Shown here one piece after another: positions 17,090 to 26,293 of a DNA stretch of 64,000 bases. Location: NCBI GenBank assembly GCA_900752335.1, contig CAADUZ010000001.1, forward strand, positions 1 to 64,000, written 5' to 3'. The stretch's first letter is position 1; each line of letters starts with the position of its first letter. Source of the DNA: Clostridia bacterium (GTDB lineage: Bacteria > Bacillota > Clostridia > TANB77 > CAG-508). Position numbers and translations under genes: made by a program. The notes beneath the pieces were generated by a model. It saw only the letters and a list, made by a program, of their open reading frames with translations, made no database searches and was not told the DNA's origin.

Positions 17090-18661
17090 TTATACTCTTA
17101 TTCTAAATGTCTTTGGTGCTAATTTATATGCTATAAATAGTGAAACTATTGAATATACTACTGCAAAACATATCGCTGCTATACCAAAATATGTGGTTGG
17201 TAATTTAAGTTGTAGCATTTCGTAACATATAAAATATGTAAGAAAACTTGCTATGGAATATGTGCTACTTTTAGTTTCGCTGCTTATGTTATATGGCTGT
17301 AATAAATAGTATAGCACTAAATGGTGGACTGAAAAGAATACACTCATTGATATTATTGATATAAATAATATTAAATAGTTATATATATTATCAGTTCCAC
17401 CAGTTACATATAAAATTACAGGTAGCCCTAGTCCTATTACTATTGCAGGCAATAAGTTAATTGCAACTACACTTTTTATTCTTTCTTTAAATAAGCTTAA
17501 AATTGATTTTGGTGTTTTGTAAAATGAGTATGTTAGCATACTGTGGTCACAATTCATAAACATAGCTTGTGTTACTACTTGTCCTCTATTTATGATATAC
17601 ATAATAAATACAAAATATGGTAGTGAGTTCATAAGAACTTCATTTATTCTAATCTTAAAATCAGTGTTTAAATTAACTGCAAAAATTACTATTGCTATAA
17701 TGCAGAAGCTAATAGCTGCTGTTCTTTTTGCTGATTTCAGTAAGATTTTGCTATGTCTTTTTATAAATAAATCATTAAAATATTTAAATCCTTTTTTGTT
17801 GCTAGTTATTTCTTTTGAAATATCTATTTGTTTATGTACATTTTCCTTTGTAATTTCTTGTGCATTTGTTTGTACATTCATATTGCTACTTGTTAATATT
17901 TGTTTATACATTTCTCTATACATATTAAATTTCTTTATGTATATACAAGCAAATATCGCTAAAATTACTGTTATTGCAGTTAAAATAGCAAATACAAAAT
18001 CTGGCACAGTTATTCCTATATATGGAAGACCATAGGCTAAAATTAAACAAATCCCAACTATTCCCCAAATGAATTTTACTGGTTTATTTTCGTTTATTGT
18101 AATTCCAGTTTTTTCATACTGTTTTAGAGAATATGCTCCAAAAAGTATTTTACATGCTGCCACATAAATTGGCATTATTGCACATATCAAAATATTAACA
18201 TTTGCGATCCATCCAAATAGTATTGTAAATGGCATAAATCCAGTTATTACTTTTAATATTGAATAAATGTAATTTGATAATGTGTATTTTTTTGCATCCA
18301 TTCTCATAATAAACATGGCATAATATTTGTCGTTTGTAGGATTAAACATGTATGTGTTCATTATTGCTCCTGCTATTGTTAAAAATGTAAAAATCGTAAC
18401 GAAACTACCAGCTTGGTTTTGCTCATATAAGCTCATCATACCAAATATCATGGCTGCTATATATATTAATTTTCCTAAAAAGATAGAGCCAAGTTCTAGT
18501 ATTATACTAATAATTGTTCCAAATATTTTTAGTCCTTTACTTTTGTACAAACTATCTGGCAATATCTTTTTAATTAATGGTATTTGTTTTATTGAATAAA
18601 TTATTGTATTTACTTTATATGTATTACGTAATTTAAATGATTGTATAAATGTTTCTAACAT
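17090..18661 (-). CDS. ABC transporter permease (polytopic)
   Basis: The 523-residue protein has about 12 helices and a hydrophilic cytoplasmic segment near residues 255-300 (NVQTNAQEITKENVHKQIDISKEITSNKKG). It follows the frameshifted ATPase gene by 18 bp and is clearly its partner. The substrate is unknown. If the ATPase is really broken, this permease would lack its motor unless frameshifting restores it. Confidence 0.75.
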   Translation of the reverse strand: MLETFIQSFKLRNTYKVNTIIYSIKQIPLIKKILPDSLYKSKGLKIFGTIISIILELGSIFLGKLIYIAAMIFGMMSLYEQNQAGSFVTIFTFLTIAGAIMNTYMFNPTNDKYYAMFIMRMDAKKYTLSNYIYSILKVITGFMPFTILFGWIANVNILICAIMPIYVAACKILFGAYSLKQYEKTGITINENKPVKFIWGIVGICLILAYGLPYIGITVPDFVFAILTAITVILAIFACIYIKKFNMYREMYKQILTSSNMNVQTNAQEITKENVHKQIDISKEITSNKKGFKYFNDLFIKRHSKILLKSAKRTAAISFCIIAIVIFAVNLNTDFKIRINEVLMNSLPYFVFIMYIINRGQVVTQAMFMNCDHSMLTYSFYKTPKSILSLFKERIKSVVAINLLPAIVIGLGLPVILYVTGGTDNIYNYLILFISIISMSVFFSVHHLVLYYLLQPYNISSETKSSTYSIASFLTYFICYEMLQLKLPTTYFGIAAICFAVVYSIVSLFIAYKLAPKTFRIRV

Positions 18662-18679
18662 AAATCGTTTCTCCCTATT

Positions 18680-19385
18680 TTATCCTTCTTCTTTCAAAGC
18701 ATTTATTATTTTATCTTTTATTTCTGTATTGTCTAAATTATTTTTATCAATTTTTTCTAATATACCATTACTTAATATAACTATTTCGTCACATAAGCTT
18801 AATGCAAGTTCCATAATGTGTGTAGAAAAAATTAAAATATGGTCTTTCTTTATCTCTCTTAACATTTGCTTCATTTCTTCTGCTACTACAACGTCTAGAG
18901 AAGTAAGTGGCTCGTCTAATAAAAGAATATTTGGTTTTGCAATTATATTTATTAGCATTTGCATTTTATTTTTCATACCATGTGAGTAGTCTTTTAAAAG
19001 TTTATCCCTGTCTTCCTTGTCTATTTTCATAAAATCAAAATATTCGTCTATTGTTTTTGGATTATCTATCGTTTTTTCATTTATTTCTAAAAAGAATTTT
19101 AAAAATTCTCTACCCGTTAAAAATTCTGGAACATTTGGTGTAGATACCACATAGCCTATATCAGTTATACTTAATTTTCTTGTATTTCCATTATCGTCTT
19201 CTACTAAAAAATTACCTTCGTCCACTTTTATGTCTTCGTTTAAGCAGTTAAAAAAAGTAGTTTTACCGTGCACCATTTCTGCCAAGAAGTCCGTATATCT
19301 TGCCCTTTTCAAATGTAAAGTTTATTCCTTTTAATACTTCTTTTTTATCAAATTTCTTTTTTATATTTTCAGCTATTAGTTTCAT
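18680..19385 (-). pseudogene. ABC transporter ATPase, +1 frameshift inside Walker A
   Basis: From ATG 19385 (AGGAGG 6 bases upstream) the frame reads MKLIAENIKKKFDKK... to GLLGRNGAR then stop. One base later the frame continues GKTTFFNCLNEDIK... to the end at 18680. The DNA is GGT GCA CGG TAA AAC; deleting one C gives GGT GCA GGT AAA, the expected GRNGAGKTT. The rest is intact: YSHGMKNK signature, ILLLDEPLTSLDVV and STHIMELALSLCD. The restored length is 234 residues, normal for the family. The extra base (plus-strand G at 19268) creates an in-frame CGG codon. It may be a true lesion, an assembly error or a recoding site. Confidence 0.8.
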
Positions 19386-19448
19386 AAATTTCCTCCTATA
19401 TTTCTCTTGCAAGAGTATACCATACATTTAAAAAAGAGTAAAGAAAAA

Positions 19449-19480
19449 GGAACAAAGGGTGTGAAGTGCCCCTCTGTTCC
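19449..19480 (-). terminator. Terminator of the K/E-rich membrane protein gene
   Basis: GGAACA-AGGG and CCCT-TGTTCC arms (one mismatch pair each) form a stem followed by TTTTTCTTT on the minus strand. The sequence shares GGAACAGAGGG with the dispersed hairpin family at 28.5, 31.5 and 43.7 kb, so it is probably a short relative. Confidence 0.65.
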
Positions 19481-19496
19481 AAATTAGATTTTATTA

Positions 19497-20330
19497 TTAT
19501 TCTTCTACTGTTTTATTTTCTGTATTATCATTTACAGTATATCCTGTTAAGTCTGGTTTATATATTTCGTCTACATTATTAACTTCTATATTTGTAAATT
19601 CCATTGTTTCTGTTGTGGTTTGTCTTTTAACAACAAGCCCCGTTGCTTTGTCTACCCATAATATGTAATCACTACCTAAATTTAATACATAACAATCTTT
19701 TCCGTCAAATTCATCTGAAGTAATTAATGCAAATAACATTGTATTCATAAACCAATAATCACCTTGTGCAAGATCAAAAGGTGCTGCTACTACTACTGAA
19801 GAAAATGGATTTTTTGATGCTACTTTTTGGTTTGGAAATGCCATAATTGATTCTCCAGTATTTTCATCTGCCCATATTGTAAAATCTTTGCTATCATCTT
19901 CAAAATTATCCATATCTAATCTAGTTGTTCCATCTTTTACATATGCTGTATATTCTGATACTGGTCCTTTTGCATGATATGTATAATTAGTTGCATCTTT
20001 ATATACTTTTGCTTTTTCGTAAAGGTCCTTTAGAATTACATAGTTTCGTATTACAAATACTAAATATGCAATAACTAATATTCCTATTATTACTAATACA
20101 GCTTTTAGGAATCCATGTTTTGATTCTTTTTTTACTTTTTGTGATTCTACCTTTCTAAAAGTATTATCATCTTTTTTCTCTGCCTTTTCTGGCTCTTTTT
20201 TAACAGTTTCTTTTTTTGCTTCTTTTTTTACTGGTTCTTTCTTTGTTTCCTTTTTTACTTCTTTTTCTACTGCTTTTTTTGTTTCTTCTTTGGCTTCATT
20301 TACTTTCTTTTCTTCTTTGTTCTCTGCCAT
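19497..20330 (-). CDS. Membrane-anchored protein with Lys/Glu-rich N-terminus
   Basis: The 277-residue protein begins with about 70 residues of Lys/Glu-rich repeats (KKEPVKKEAKKETVKKE), likely a cytoplasmic disordered or coiled segment. One transmembrane helix (about 75-97) and an extracytoplasmic beta-rich domain of about 170 residues follow. The outer domain resembles LolA/outer-membrane-lipoprotein-sorting-like folds (YHAKGPVSEYTAYVKDGTTRLD, YILWVDKATGLVVKRQTTT). The role is unknown. It lies 104 bp downstream of dinB with its own terminator. Confidence 0.6.
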   Translation of the reverse strand: MAENKEEKKVNEAKEETKKAVEKEVKKETKKEPVKKEAKKETVKKEPEKAEKKDDNTFRKVESQKVKKESKHGFLKAVLVIIGILVIAYLVFVIRNYVILKDLYEKAKVYKDATNYTYHAKGPVSEYTAYVKDGTTRLDMDNFEDDSKDFTIWADENTGESIMAFPNQKVASKNPFSSVVVAAPFDLAQGDYWFMNTMLFALITSDEFDGKDCYVLNLGSDYILWVDKATGLVVKRQTTTETMEFTNIEVNNVDEIYKPDLTGYTVNDNTENKTVEE

Positions 20331-20434
20331 TATATTATCAACCCTTTCTTTTTTTATTTTATAATGTCTTCTCTTTTGCTATATAACTCAAATTATATCA
20401 TAAAATGTTTTTTTGTAAATACTTTTTGTAGATT

Positions 20435-21655
20435 TTATACGTCTTTTAGTTTAATAATTTGTTCTGAATTTAATTTGCCGGCTCTAGTTATACTTTCATA
20501 TCCATATTTATTTTTTAATTCGTCTACTACTTTGTCTAATTTTTCTTGTTTTTGATCATTCGCATCATTAAAAAGCGATAATTGCATTTCATCTTTTTCT
20601 ATTAAATTATCTACTCTTAAACCTACCAAACGTATGAATGTGCCTCTTTTGTACATTTCTCCTAACAGAATTTTTGCTAATTCATATATATTTTTAGTGT
20701 TTGAGGTTGGGCTCATTAATTTTTTTTGATGCGAAAAATCTTTAAAATCCTTGGTTCGAAGCTGTACATTTACAACATTCGCATACATGTTATATCTACG
20801 TAATCTATATGCTACTTGCTCTGCAAGCGTTAGTAGCACTTTTTCAATTTCCTCCTTTGAGCTAATATCTCTAGGAAGCGTTACTGAATTTCCTATCCCC
20901 TTTGGTTTTTCTTCCAAATAGTTTACTTCTGAATTATCTATTCCATTGGCATATTCCCACATTAGAAGCCCATGCTTTCCAAATTTTTTAACCATTTCTG
21001 CTTTATCTTGCTTTGCTAAATCCCCTATTGTTTTTATTCTCATATTTGATAATTTTGGAATAGTTTTTCTGCCTAACATAAATAATTCTGATACAGGAAG
21101 TGTCCACATTTTACTTGGTATTTCTTCTTCAAATAATGTATGTACTTTATCCGGTTTGGTAAAGTCAGATGCCATTTTTGCCAAGAGCTTGTTGTGCGCA
21201 ACACCTACATTTACAGTAAATCCAAGTTCTTTTTTTACTCTTCTATTTATTTCGTATGCTTTATTTAGCAAAGTATCATTGCCTAAATAATCCGTCATGT
21301 CTAAAAAACATTCGTCTATACTAAATCTCTCTATTTTTTCTGTGTATTCTAGCAAAATTTTGTATAAATCATTTGAATGTTTTTTGTAGCTTTTATAATC
21401 TCCTTTAAATACTTGTAAATTGGGGCATTTTAAGCGTGCTTGGTACAAAGTTTCTCCCGTATATACGCCTCTTCTTTTTGCCTTCATACTTTTTGCTAAA
21501 ACTATACCAGACCTCTTGCTCTCATCTCCGCCTATTACCGCTTCTATTTCTCTTATATCAACTTTTTCTCCTTGATTTAATCTATCTAGTGCAGTCCAGC
21601 TTAAGAATGCATTGTTTACGTCTACATGAAGAATTTGTCTTTGCTTCTTTTCCAT
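20435..21655 (-). CDS. dinB: DNA polymerase IV (Y-family translesion polymerase)
   Basis: The 406-residue protein has the Y-family palm: HVDVNNAFLSW (metal Asp12), then SIDECFLDMT with the second Asp and Glu. The thumb helix-hairpin-helix (LSNMRIKTIGDLAKQD) and the little-finger domain follow. It copies past DNA lesions. The palm has Asn-Asn-Ala where many members have Asp-Ala-Phe, but the steric-gate Phe17 is kept. Its promoter holds a LexA-like box, so SOS induction is expected. Confidence 0.93.
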   Translation of the reverse strand: MEKKQRQILHVDVNNAFLSWTALDRLNQGEKVDIREIEAVIGGDESKRSGIVLAKSMKAKRRGVYTGETLYQARLKCPNLQVFKGDYKSYKKHSNDLYKILLEYTEKIERFSIDECFLDMTDYLGNDTLLNKAYEINRRVKKELGFTVNVGVAHNKLLAKMASDFTKPDKVHTLFEEEIPSKMWTLPVSELFMLGRKTIPKLSNMRIKTIGDLAKQDKAEMVKKFGKHGLLMWEYANGIDNSEVNYLEEKPKGIGNSVTLPRDISSKEEIEKVLLTLAEQVAYRLRRYNMYANVVNVQLRTKDFKDFSHQKKLMSPTSNTKNIYELAKILLGEMYKRGTFIRLVGLRVDNLIEKDEMQLSLFNDANDQKQEKLDKVVDELKNKYGYESITRAGKLNSEQIIKLKDV

Positions 21656-21680
21656 ACCAAATCACTTCCTTTTCGCATAT

Positions 21681-21709
21681 ATTATAGAACATTAGTTTGT
21701 AGTAGTCAA
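21681..21709 (-). promoter_or_regulatory. dinB promoter with LexA-like box
   Basis: The minus strand has TTGACT (21709-21704), 17 bases, TATAAT (21686-21681). The spacer contains GAACATTAGTTTG (plus strand 21687-21699), matching the GAAC-N4-GTT(T/C) core of Gram-positive LexA boxes. A repressor here would cover the space between -35 and -10. Confidence 0.72.
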
Positions 21710-21731
21710 GTGTTTTCAAGTCAAAAATAAA

Positions 21732-21755
21732 GACTTATATGTTTACATACAAGCC
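21732..21755 (-). terminator. coaE terminator
   Basis: GGCTTGTATGT and ACATATAAGTC (minus strand) pair over 11 positions with two GU pairs, then TTTATTTTTG follows. The stem begins inside the last codons of coaE. Confidence 0.55.
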
Positions 21756-22345
21756 TTTTTTATTCCATATTTTTCTAGTATTCCATGTATATCCTTTTCT
21801 ATATTAACCAAATTATTGTTGTTTCCAATTATATCGTCACAATTTTTAATATAAAATTCATTTGTTTGTTGCGCTTCTAATCTTTTCTCTGCTTGCTCAT
21901 AATCCACATTATCTCGTGCAACAATTCTTTCTATCTGTACTTCTTTTTTTGAAATAATACCAATAACTTTATCACAAATTTTGTTTAGTTCACTTTCAAA
22001 TAAAAGTGGTGCATCTATAACAGCTATTGTATCATCTTTTATTTTTGATATTTCTTTTTTTATTTCTTTTGTTATATATTTAAATGTACAACTATTTAGT
22101 TCTTTTCTTTTTTTAGGGTTAGAGTATATAATCTCTGCAAGCTTTTTTCGCTTTAGCTCTCCCTCTTCGTCCACTATGTCCTTACCAAATTTTTTAATTA
22201 TATCTATGATATAGCTAGTACCCTTTTTAGATAATTTTTTGGCAATTTTATCTGCATTGATAATTTTTACTTTATAATTTTTCTCCAGGATTTCACATAT
22301 CGTGCTTTTTCCAGCACCAGAACTCCCTGTTATTCCTATAACCAT
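21743..22345 (-). CDS. coaE: Dephospho-CoA kinase
   Basis: The 200-residue P-loop kinase begins MVIGITGSSGAGKST (Walker A) and has the CoaE pattern ADKIAKKL (substrate Asp), DAPLLFES and a lid with ARDNVDYEQAEKRLEAQ. It performs the last step of coenzyme A synthesis. The gene follows tmcAL by 17 bp with GAGAGGAAG before the ATG, suggesting one transcript. Confidence 0.93.
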   Translation of the reverse strand: MVIGITGSSGAGKSTICEILEKNYKVKIINADKIAKKLSKKGTSYIIDIIKKFGKDIVDEEGELKRKKLAEIIYSNPKKRKELNSCTFKYITKEIKKEISKIKDDTIAVIDAPLLFESELNKICDKVIGIISKKEVQIERIVARDNVDYEQAEKRLEAQQTNEFYIKNCDDIIGNNNNLVNIEKDIHGILEKYGIKKACM

Positions 22346-22362
22346 ATCTTCCTCTCTTTGTT

Positions 22363-23595
22363 TTATAAAATTTCTATCTTATTTGTATAATCTAAATTAG
22401 AATATGAATCTGAATAGTAGCCTAACGTATACACATTTGTTGCTAAAATATCAGTTTCGAGCATTTCCTTTAAATTTTTATTTGCTACAGTATCAATATA
22501 TTTTTTTACAGAAGTTATAACATTTAGTTTTGGGTTTAATCTCATCATTTCTGATATTAGTTCTTTCCCTTTATTGTTAAAGCCTAAAACTCTTACATAT
22601 GGCACTATTTTTCTTGAAATATCCATTTGCTTTTTTGTTATTCCAAGTAAACTATATAAAAGAATCCTTTGTATTCTAGTTTGTGTGAACCTTTTTGACT
22701 TTACTATATTAATTAATTCCTCTATAGTATTGCAAGAATCTGCTGCATTTTTTATTGAATTTTCCAAACCTTCTGATACGTCTGGAAGTTTTGCAATATC
22801 TTCTATAGACATTCTCCTTAAATTATATATAATTTCTTTTTCGAACCTTGAAATATCTATAACATAATGACCTTTTTTTAATTCTTCACCTAAAAGCAAG
22901 TACGAATTTCTAGGCATTACCTTACTTATATCGCCTAATTGCTTCGTCATAAGCATTTTTCTTATTGCCGTAGCACTTGCAAATTCATCTACAATATATT
23001 TATCATTATAAAGGACTTTTTCTCTTTTTATTCCAACTGGATTTATTGTACTTTTAGTTCTTTTTAATGCTTTTAAATACTCAATTCCTAAAATATTATT
23101 AGAACCAGCCATTATGTTTGCATATCTTTTTATATCATTTAGGTACATCATTAAAGCATTTTCCCTTGCTTTTGGAAAAGAATTACCTTTTTTAAGTTCA
23201 TGAGAAAGAATTGTAACATACTCTTTTGGTTCACTGTATAGCACATTTGCAATATTATTTAGAGTAGAAATATCTTTTGCTTCCATGCCAAATGAAAGAG
23301 TATCCACAATTCCTAGAGAATTTAATATTTTTATAGCACCTTCTGCAAAATTTTCAGCACTTGAAATGCTATATACAGTTGGAAGTTCTATTACTAAATC
23401 TGCGCCATTTAAAAGAGCCATCCTTGCTTTAGTCCATTTATTTACGATTGAAGTGTTGCCTCTTTGAACAAAATTTCCAGATATTACAGCAACAACATAT
23501 TGAGCACCAGTTTCTTCTTTAGATTTAGCAATATGGTACAAATGGCCATTATGAAATGGATTATACTCTGCAATTATCCCAAGAACCCTGCTCAT
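22363..23595 (-). CDS. tmcAL: tRNA(Met) cytidine acetate ligase
   Basis: The 410-residue protein starts GIIAEYNPFHNGHLYHI, the nucleotidyltransferase HxGH motif of the YlbM/TmcAL family. It continues with SGNFVQRG, ADLVIELPTVYS and GIEYLKAL, all family signatures. It acetylates the wobble cytidine of elongator tRNA-Met using acetate and ATP. The length is normal. AGGAGGGGA precedes the start. It is divergent from rnhA across a 134-bp promoter region. Confidence 0.9.
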   Translation of the reverse strand: MSRVLGIIAEYNPFHNGHLYHIAKSKEETGAQYVVAVISGNFVQRGNTSIVNKWTKARMALLNGADLVIELPTVYSISSAENFAEGAIKILNSLGIVDTLSFGMEAKDISTLNNIANVLYSEPKEYVTILSHELKKGNSFPKARENALMMYLNDIKRYANIMAGSNNILGIEYLKALKRTKSTINPVGIKREKVLYNDKYIVDEFASATAIRKMLMTKQLGDISKVMPRNSYLLLGEELKKGHYVIDISRFEKEIIYNLRRMSIEDIAKLPDVSEGLENSIKNAADSCNTIEELINIVKSKRFTQTRIQRILLYSLLGITKKQMDISRKIVPYVRVLGFNNKGKELISEMMRLNPKLNVITSVKKYIDTVANKNLKEMLETDILATNVYTLGYYSDSYSNLDYTNKIEIL

Positions 23596-23650
23596 AAAAC
23601 TCCCCTCCTAAATAAATATGTATGTTTGTGGCTTATATTTATATTTCTTA

Positions 23651-23679
23651 TTGTACTATCACAAATTTATTGATATAAT
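23651..23679 (+). promoter_or_regulatory. rnhA promoter
   Basis: TTGTAC (23651-23656), 17-base spacer, TATAAT (23674-23679), then about 50 bases to the rnhA start with CTGGAGG as ribosome site. It lies in the divergent region shared with tmcAL. Confidence 0.6.
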
Positions 23680-23729
23680 ATCATAAAATTATAAAATTTA
23701 CAATAATTTTCTGGAGGTAAGTTTGAATT

Positions 23730-24158
23730 ATGGAAGAAGTTACAATATATACAGATGGTGCATGTTCAGGAAATCCTGGTCCTGGAGGCTGGGGAGCAAT
23801 ACTCATGTATAAAGAAAACAAAAAAGAAATATCAGGTGGAAAAAAAGATACTACAAACAACGTAATGGAACTAACAGCAGTAATAGAAGCATTAAAGCTT
23901 TTAAAATTCCCATGCAAAGTAAAATTATATAGCGATAGTGCATATGTAGTAAATGCCTTCCTACAAAACTGGGTAATAAACTGGCAAAGAAATAATTGGA
24001 AAACCGCTGACAAAAAAGAAGTAAAAAATAAAGAGCTATGGCAAGAATTAGTAGAACTTACTAATATACATGACATAACCTTTATAAAAGTAAAAGGACA
24101 TAGCGATAATGAATATAACAATAGATGCGACGAATTAGCTAGAAAAGCCATTCAATAA
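23730..24158 (+). CDS. rnhA: Ribonuclease HI
   Basis: The 142-residue enzyme has the RNase HI acidic set: YTDGACSGNPGPGG (first Asp), ELTAVIEAL (Glu), YSDSAYVVNAF (Asp) and NNRCDELAR (last Asp), plus the basic handle NWQRNNWKTADKKEVKN typical of type I enzymes. It removes RNA from RNA-DNA hybrids. It is one of few plus-strand genes. Its last 24 bp overlap the 3' end of dapL on the other strand. Confidence 0.95.
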   Translation: MEEVTIYTDGACSGNPGPGGWGAILMYKENKKEISGGKKDTTNNVMELTAVIEALKLLKFPCKVKLYSDSAYVVNAFLQNWVINWQRNNWKTADKKEVKNKELWQELVELTNIHDITFIKVKGHSDNEYNNRCDELARKAIQ

Positions 24159-25322
24159 TCTCTGCATAGCTTCTATTGTTCTTTCTCTGTTGCCAAATGC
24201 AGTTAATCTAAAATATCCTTCTCCGTTTTTTCCAAAACCAATGCCAGGTGTTCCTACAATGTTGTATTTTTTTAGCAATACGTCAAAGTATTCCCACGAG
24301 CTCATTTTACCTGGTATTTTCATCCATATATATGGAGAGTTTATTCCGCCATAGCATTTTATTCCTGCTTTTTGTAATCCATCTAGAATTATTCTTGCAT
24401 TTTCTTTATAGTATTCTATATTTTCTCTTATTCCTTTTTTTCCTTCTTCTGTGTAAGTTTCTTCTGCTGCTCTTTGTATTACATATGATACCCCATTAAA
24501 TTTTGTTGTACTTCTTCTATTCCATAATTTGTTTAGGTTCATTTGTAATTCTTTTGGTACAACTGTATATGCGCATCTTAATCCAGTAAATCCTGCTGTT
24601 TTTGAATAGCTTTTAAATTCTATGGATGTTTCTTTCGCTCCTTTTATTTCATATATGCTATGTGGTATATCTTTTTCTTCTATGAATGCTTCATAAGCAG
24701 CATCAAATAGAATTACACTTCCATTAGCTTTTGCAAAATTTACCCATTTTTCTAAAATTTCTTTTCCTATTGCTGTTCCCGTTGGATTATTGGGCGAGCA
24801 AATATATATTAAGTCTGGTACTTCTTTTAATTCTTCTGGCGCGGGTGTAAAGTTGTTCTCTTCTGTCGCATCTATGTATATAATATTTTCATCTTTTCGA
24901 CCATTCATAATATTGCTATCCAAATACACCGGATAAACTGGATCCATAATTCCAACTTTTATATCTTTACCAAATATTTCTATAATGTTTCCAGTGTCGC
25001 ATTTTGCTCCATCTGATATAAATATCTCGTCTTTTTCTATATCTAGCCCTGGATAGTCATTTGCTATAATTTTTTCTTTTAAAAAATCATACCCTTGCTC
25101 TGGTCCATATCCTCTAAAAGTTTTTTCGTCTTCAAGTTCTTCTGCCGCTTTTTTTATTGCATTAGTTATAGCTTTTGGCATAGGCCTTGTAACGTCCCCT
25201 ATTCCTAGCCTTATTATATCCGCATTTTCATTTTCTTTTAAGTATTGATTTACTTTTTGATTTATTTTTGCAAACAAGTAGTTGTCTTTTAATCTTAAAA
25301 AATTATCATTTATGCTAATCAT
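24135..25322 (-). CDS. dapL: LL-diaminopimelate aminotransferase
   Basis: The 395-residue class I/II aminotransferase has the DapL signatures IIRLGIGDVTRPMP, FRGYGPEQGYDFLKEKI, SDGAKCDTGNI, DPVYPVYLDSN, SPNNPTGTA and the PLP lysine in SYSKTAGFTGLR. It makes LL-diaminopimelate in one step from tetrahydrodipicolinate for lysine and peptidoglycan. The start is at 25322 with AAGGAGAG four bases upstream; a 20-residue upstream extension has no ribosome site. dapF lies directly upstream, with a hairpin between them. Confidence 0.94.
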   Translation of the reverse strand: MISINDNFLRLKDNYLFAKINQKVNQYLKENENADIIRLGIGDVTRPMPKAITNAIKKAAEELEDEKTFRGYGPEQGYDFLKEKIIANDYPGLDIEKDEIFISDGAKCDTGNIIEIFGKDIKVGIMDPVYPVYLDSNIMNGRKDENIIYIDATEENNFTPAPEELKEVPDLIYICSPNNPTGTAIGKEILEKWVNFAKANGSVILFDAAYEAFIEEKDIPHSIYEIKGAKETSIEFKSYSKTAGFTGLRCAYTVVPKELQMNLNKLWNRRSTTKFNGVSYVIQRAAEETYTEEGKKGIRENIEYYKENARIILDGLQKAGIKCYGGINSPYIWMKIPGKMSSWEYFDVLLKKYNIVGTPGIGFGKNGEGYFRLTAFGNRERTIEAMQRLLNGFSS

Positions 25323-25360
25323 ATTTCTCTCCTTTCTATATAATTTATATTCCACAAAAA

Positions 25361-25389
25361 AGAAGATATGAAAAATTTTCATATCTTCT
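25361..25389 (-). terminator. Hairpin between dapF and dapL
   Basis: Perfect 14-bp arms AGAAGATATGAAAA and TTTTCATATCTTCT begin at the dapF stop codon and are followed on the minus strand by TTTTTTGTGG. It should reduce or stop read-through from dapF into dapL. Confidence 0.75.
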
Positions 25390-26236
25390 ATACTTCGTCA
25401 ACTATTTTCCCTTCAAAAACCGAGGTCGCCGGTCCTTGCATGTATATGTGATTATCTTTTCCCCATTCTATTTTTAAAATACCTCCTGGTAGTCTAACTG
25501 TAACATTTTCGTCTGTATATCCATTTAATCCGCTCGCTACAACTGCAGCACACGCACCTGTTCCACAAGCTTTAGTTTCTCCTGCTCCTCTTTCCCAAAC
25601 TCTTACTTTTATATTATTTTTATCTATAATTTGTACAAATTCCACATTAGTTCTGTTTGGAAATATTGGGTTATTTTCAACTTCCGGTCCATATTTTGAT
25701 ATATCTATATTGTCTACATTTTCTACAAACGTCACAGCATGTGGATTTCCCATTGATACAACTGTAAATCTCATTTTTTCTCCTGAAACATTTAAATCCA
25801 TATCTTTATTAAATGCTTCATACACATTATATGGTATATTTTTATCTTGAAAAATTGGCTCTCCCATATCAACAATTACTTCATTGCAACTGCCATCATC
25901 TTCAATTAGCTTTACTTTTTTTATACCTGCCAGCGTTTCTATAGATAACTTGTCTTTGTTTGACAAACCTTTATCGTGAATAAACTTTGCCACACACCTT
26001 ATACCATTTCCGCACATTTCTGCTTCGCTACCATCGCTATTAAAAATTCTCATTTTAAAATCCGAACTTGAATTAGTAGGCTTATCTATTAATATGACAC
26101 CATCTGCACCAATTCCAGTATGCCTGTCACTTAACTTCCTTGTAATTTCTGATATATTTTTTATCTTTTCTCTGTCTATGCAATTTATATAGATATAATC
26201 ATTTCCAAGCCCTGTCATTTTTGTAAAATTTAGCAT
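25388..26236 (-). CDS. dapF: Diaminopimelate epimerase
   Basis: The 282-residue enzyme carries both catalytic cysteines: Cys75 in MCGNGIRC and Cys224 in KACGTGACA, plus GNDYIYIN near the start and ERGAGET before the second Cys. It converts LL- to meso-diaminopimelate, the step directly after DapL. The length is normal. It lies upstream of dapL with a terminator-like hairpin in between. Confidence 0.95.
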   Translation of the reverse strand: MLNFTKMTGLGNDYIYINCIDREKIKNISEITRKLSDRHTGIGADGVILIDKPTNSSSDFKMRIFNSDGSEAEMCGNGIRCVAKFIHDKGLSNKDKLSIETLAGIKKVKLIEDDGSCNEVIVDMGEPIFQDKNIPYNVYEAFNKDMDLNVSGEKMRFTVVSMGNPHAVTFVENVDNIDISKYGPEVENNPIFPNRTNVEFVQIIDKNNIKVRVWERGAGETKACGTGACAAVVASGLNGYTDENVTVRLPGGILKIEWGKDNHIYMQGPATSVFEGKIVDEV

Positions 26237-26293
26237 ATAACCACCTCTTAAGGATAATATATGCTAAATTTTTAAATTTATACAAGTTATTTT

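Noticed and set aside
23681..24151. 156-residue minus-strand ORF opposite rnhA
   Set aside because: It is the complement of an unmistakable RNase HI gene and has no ribosome site.
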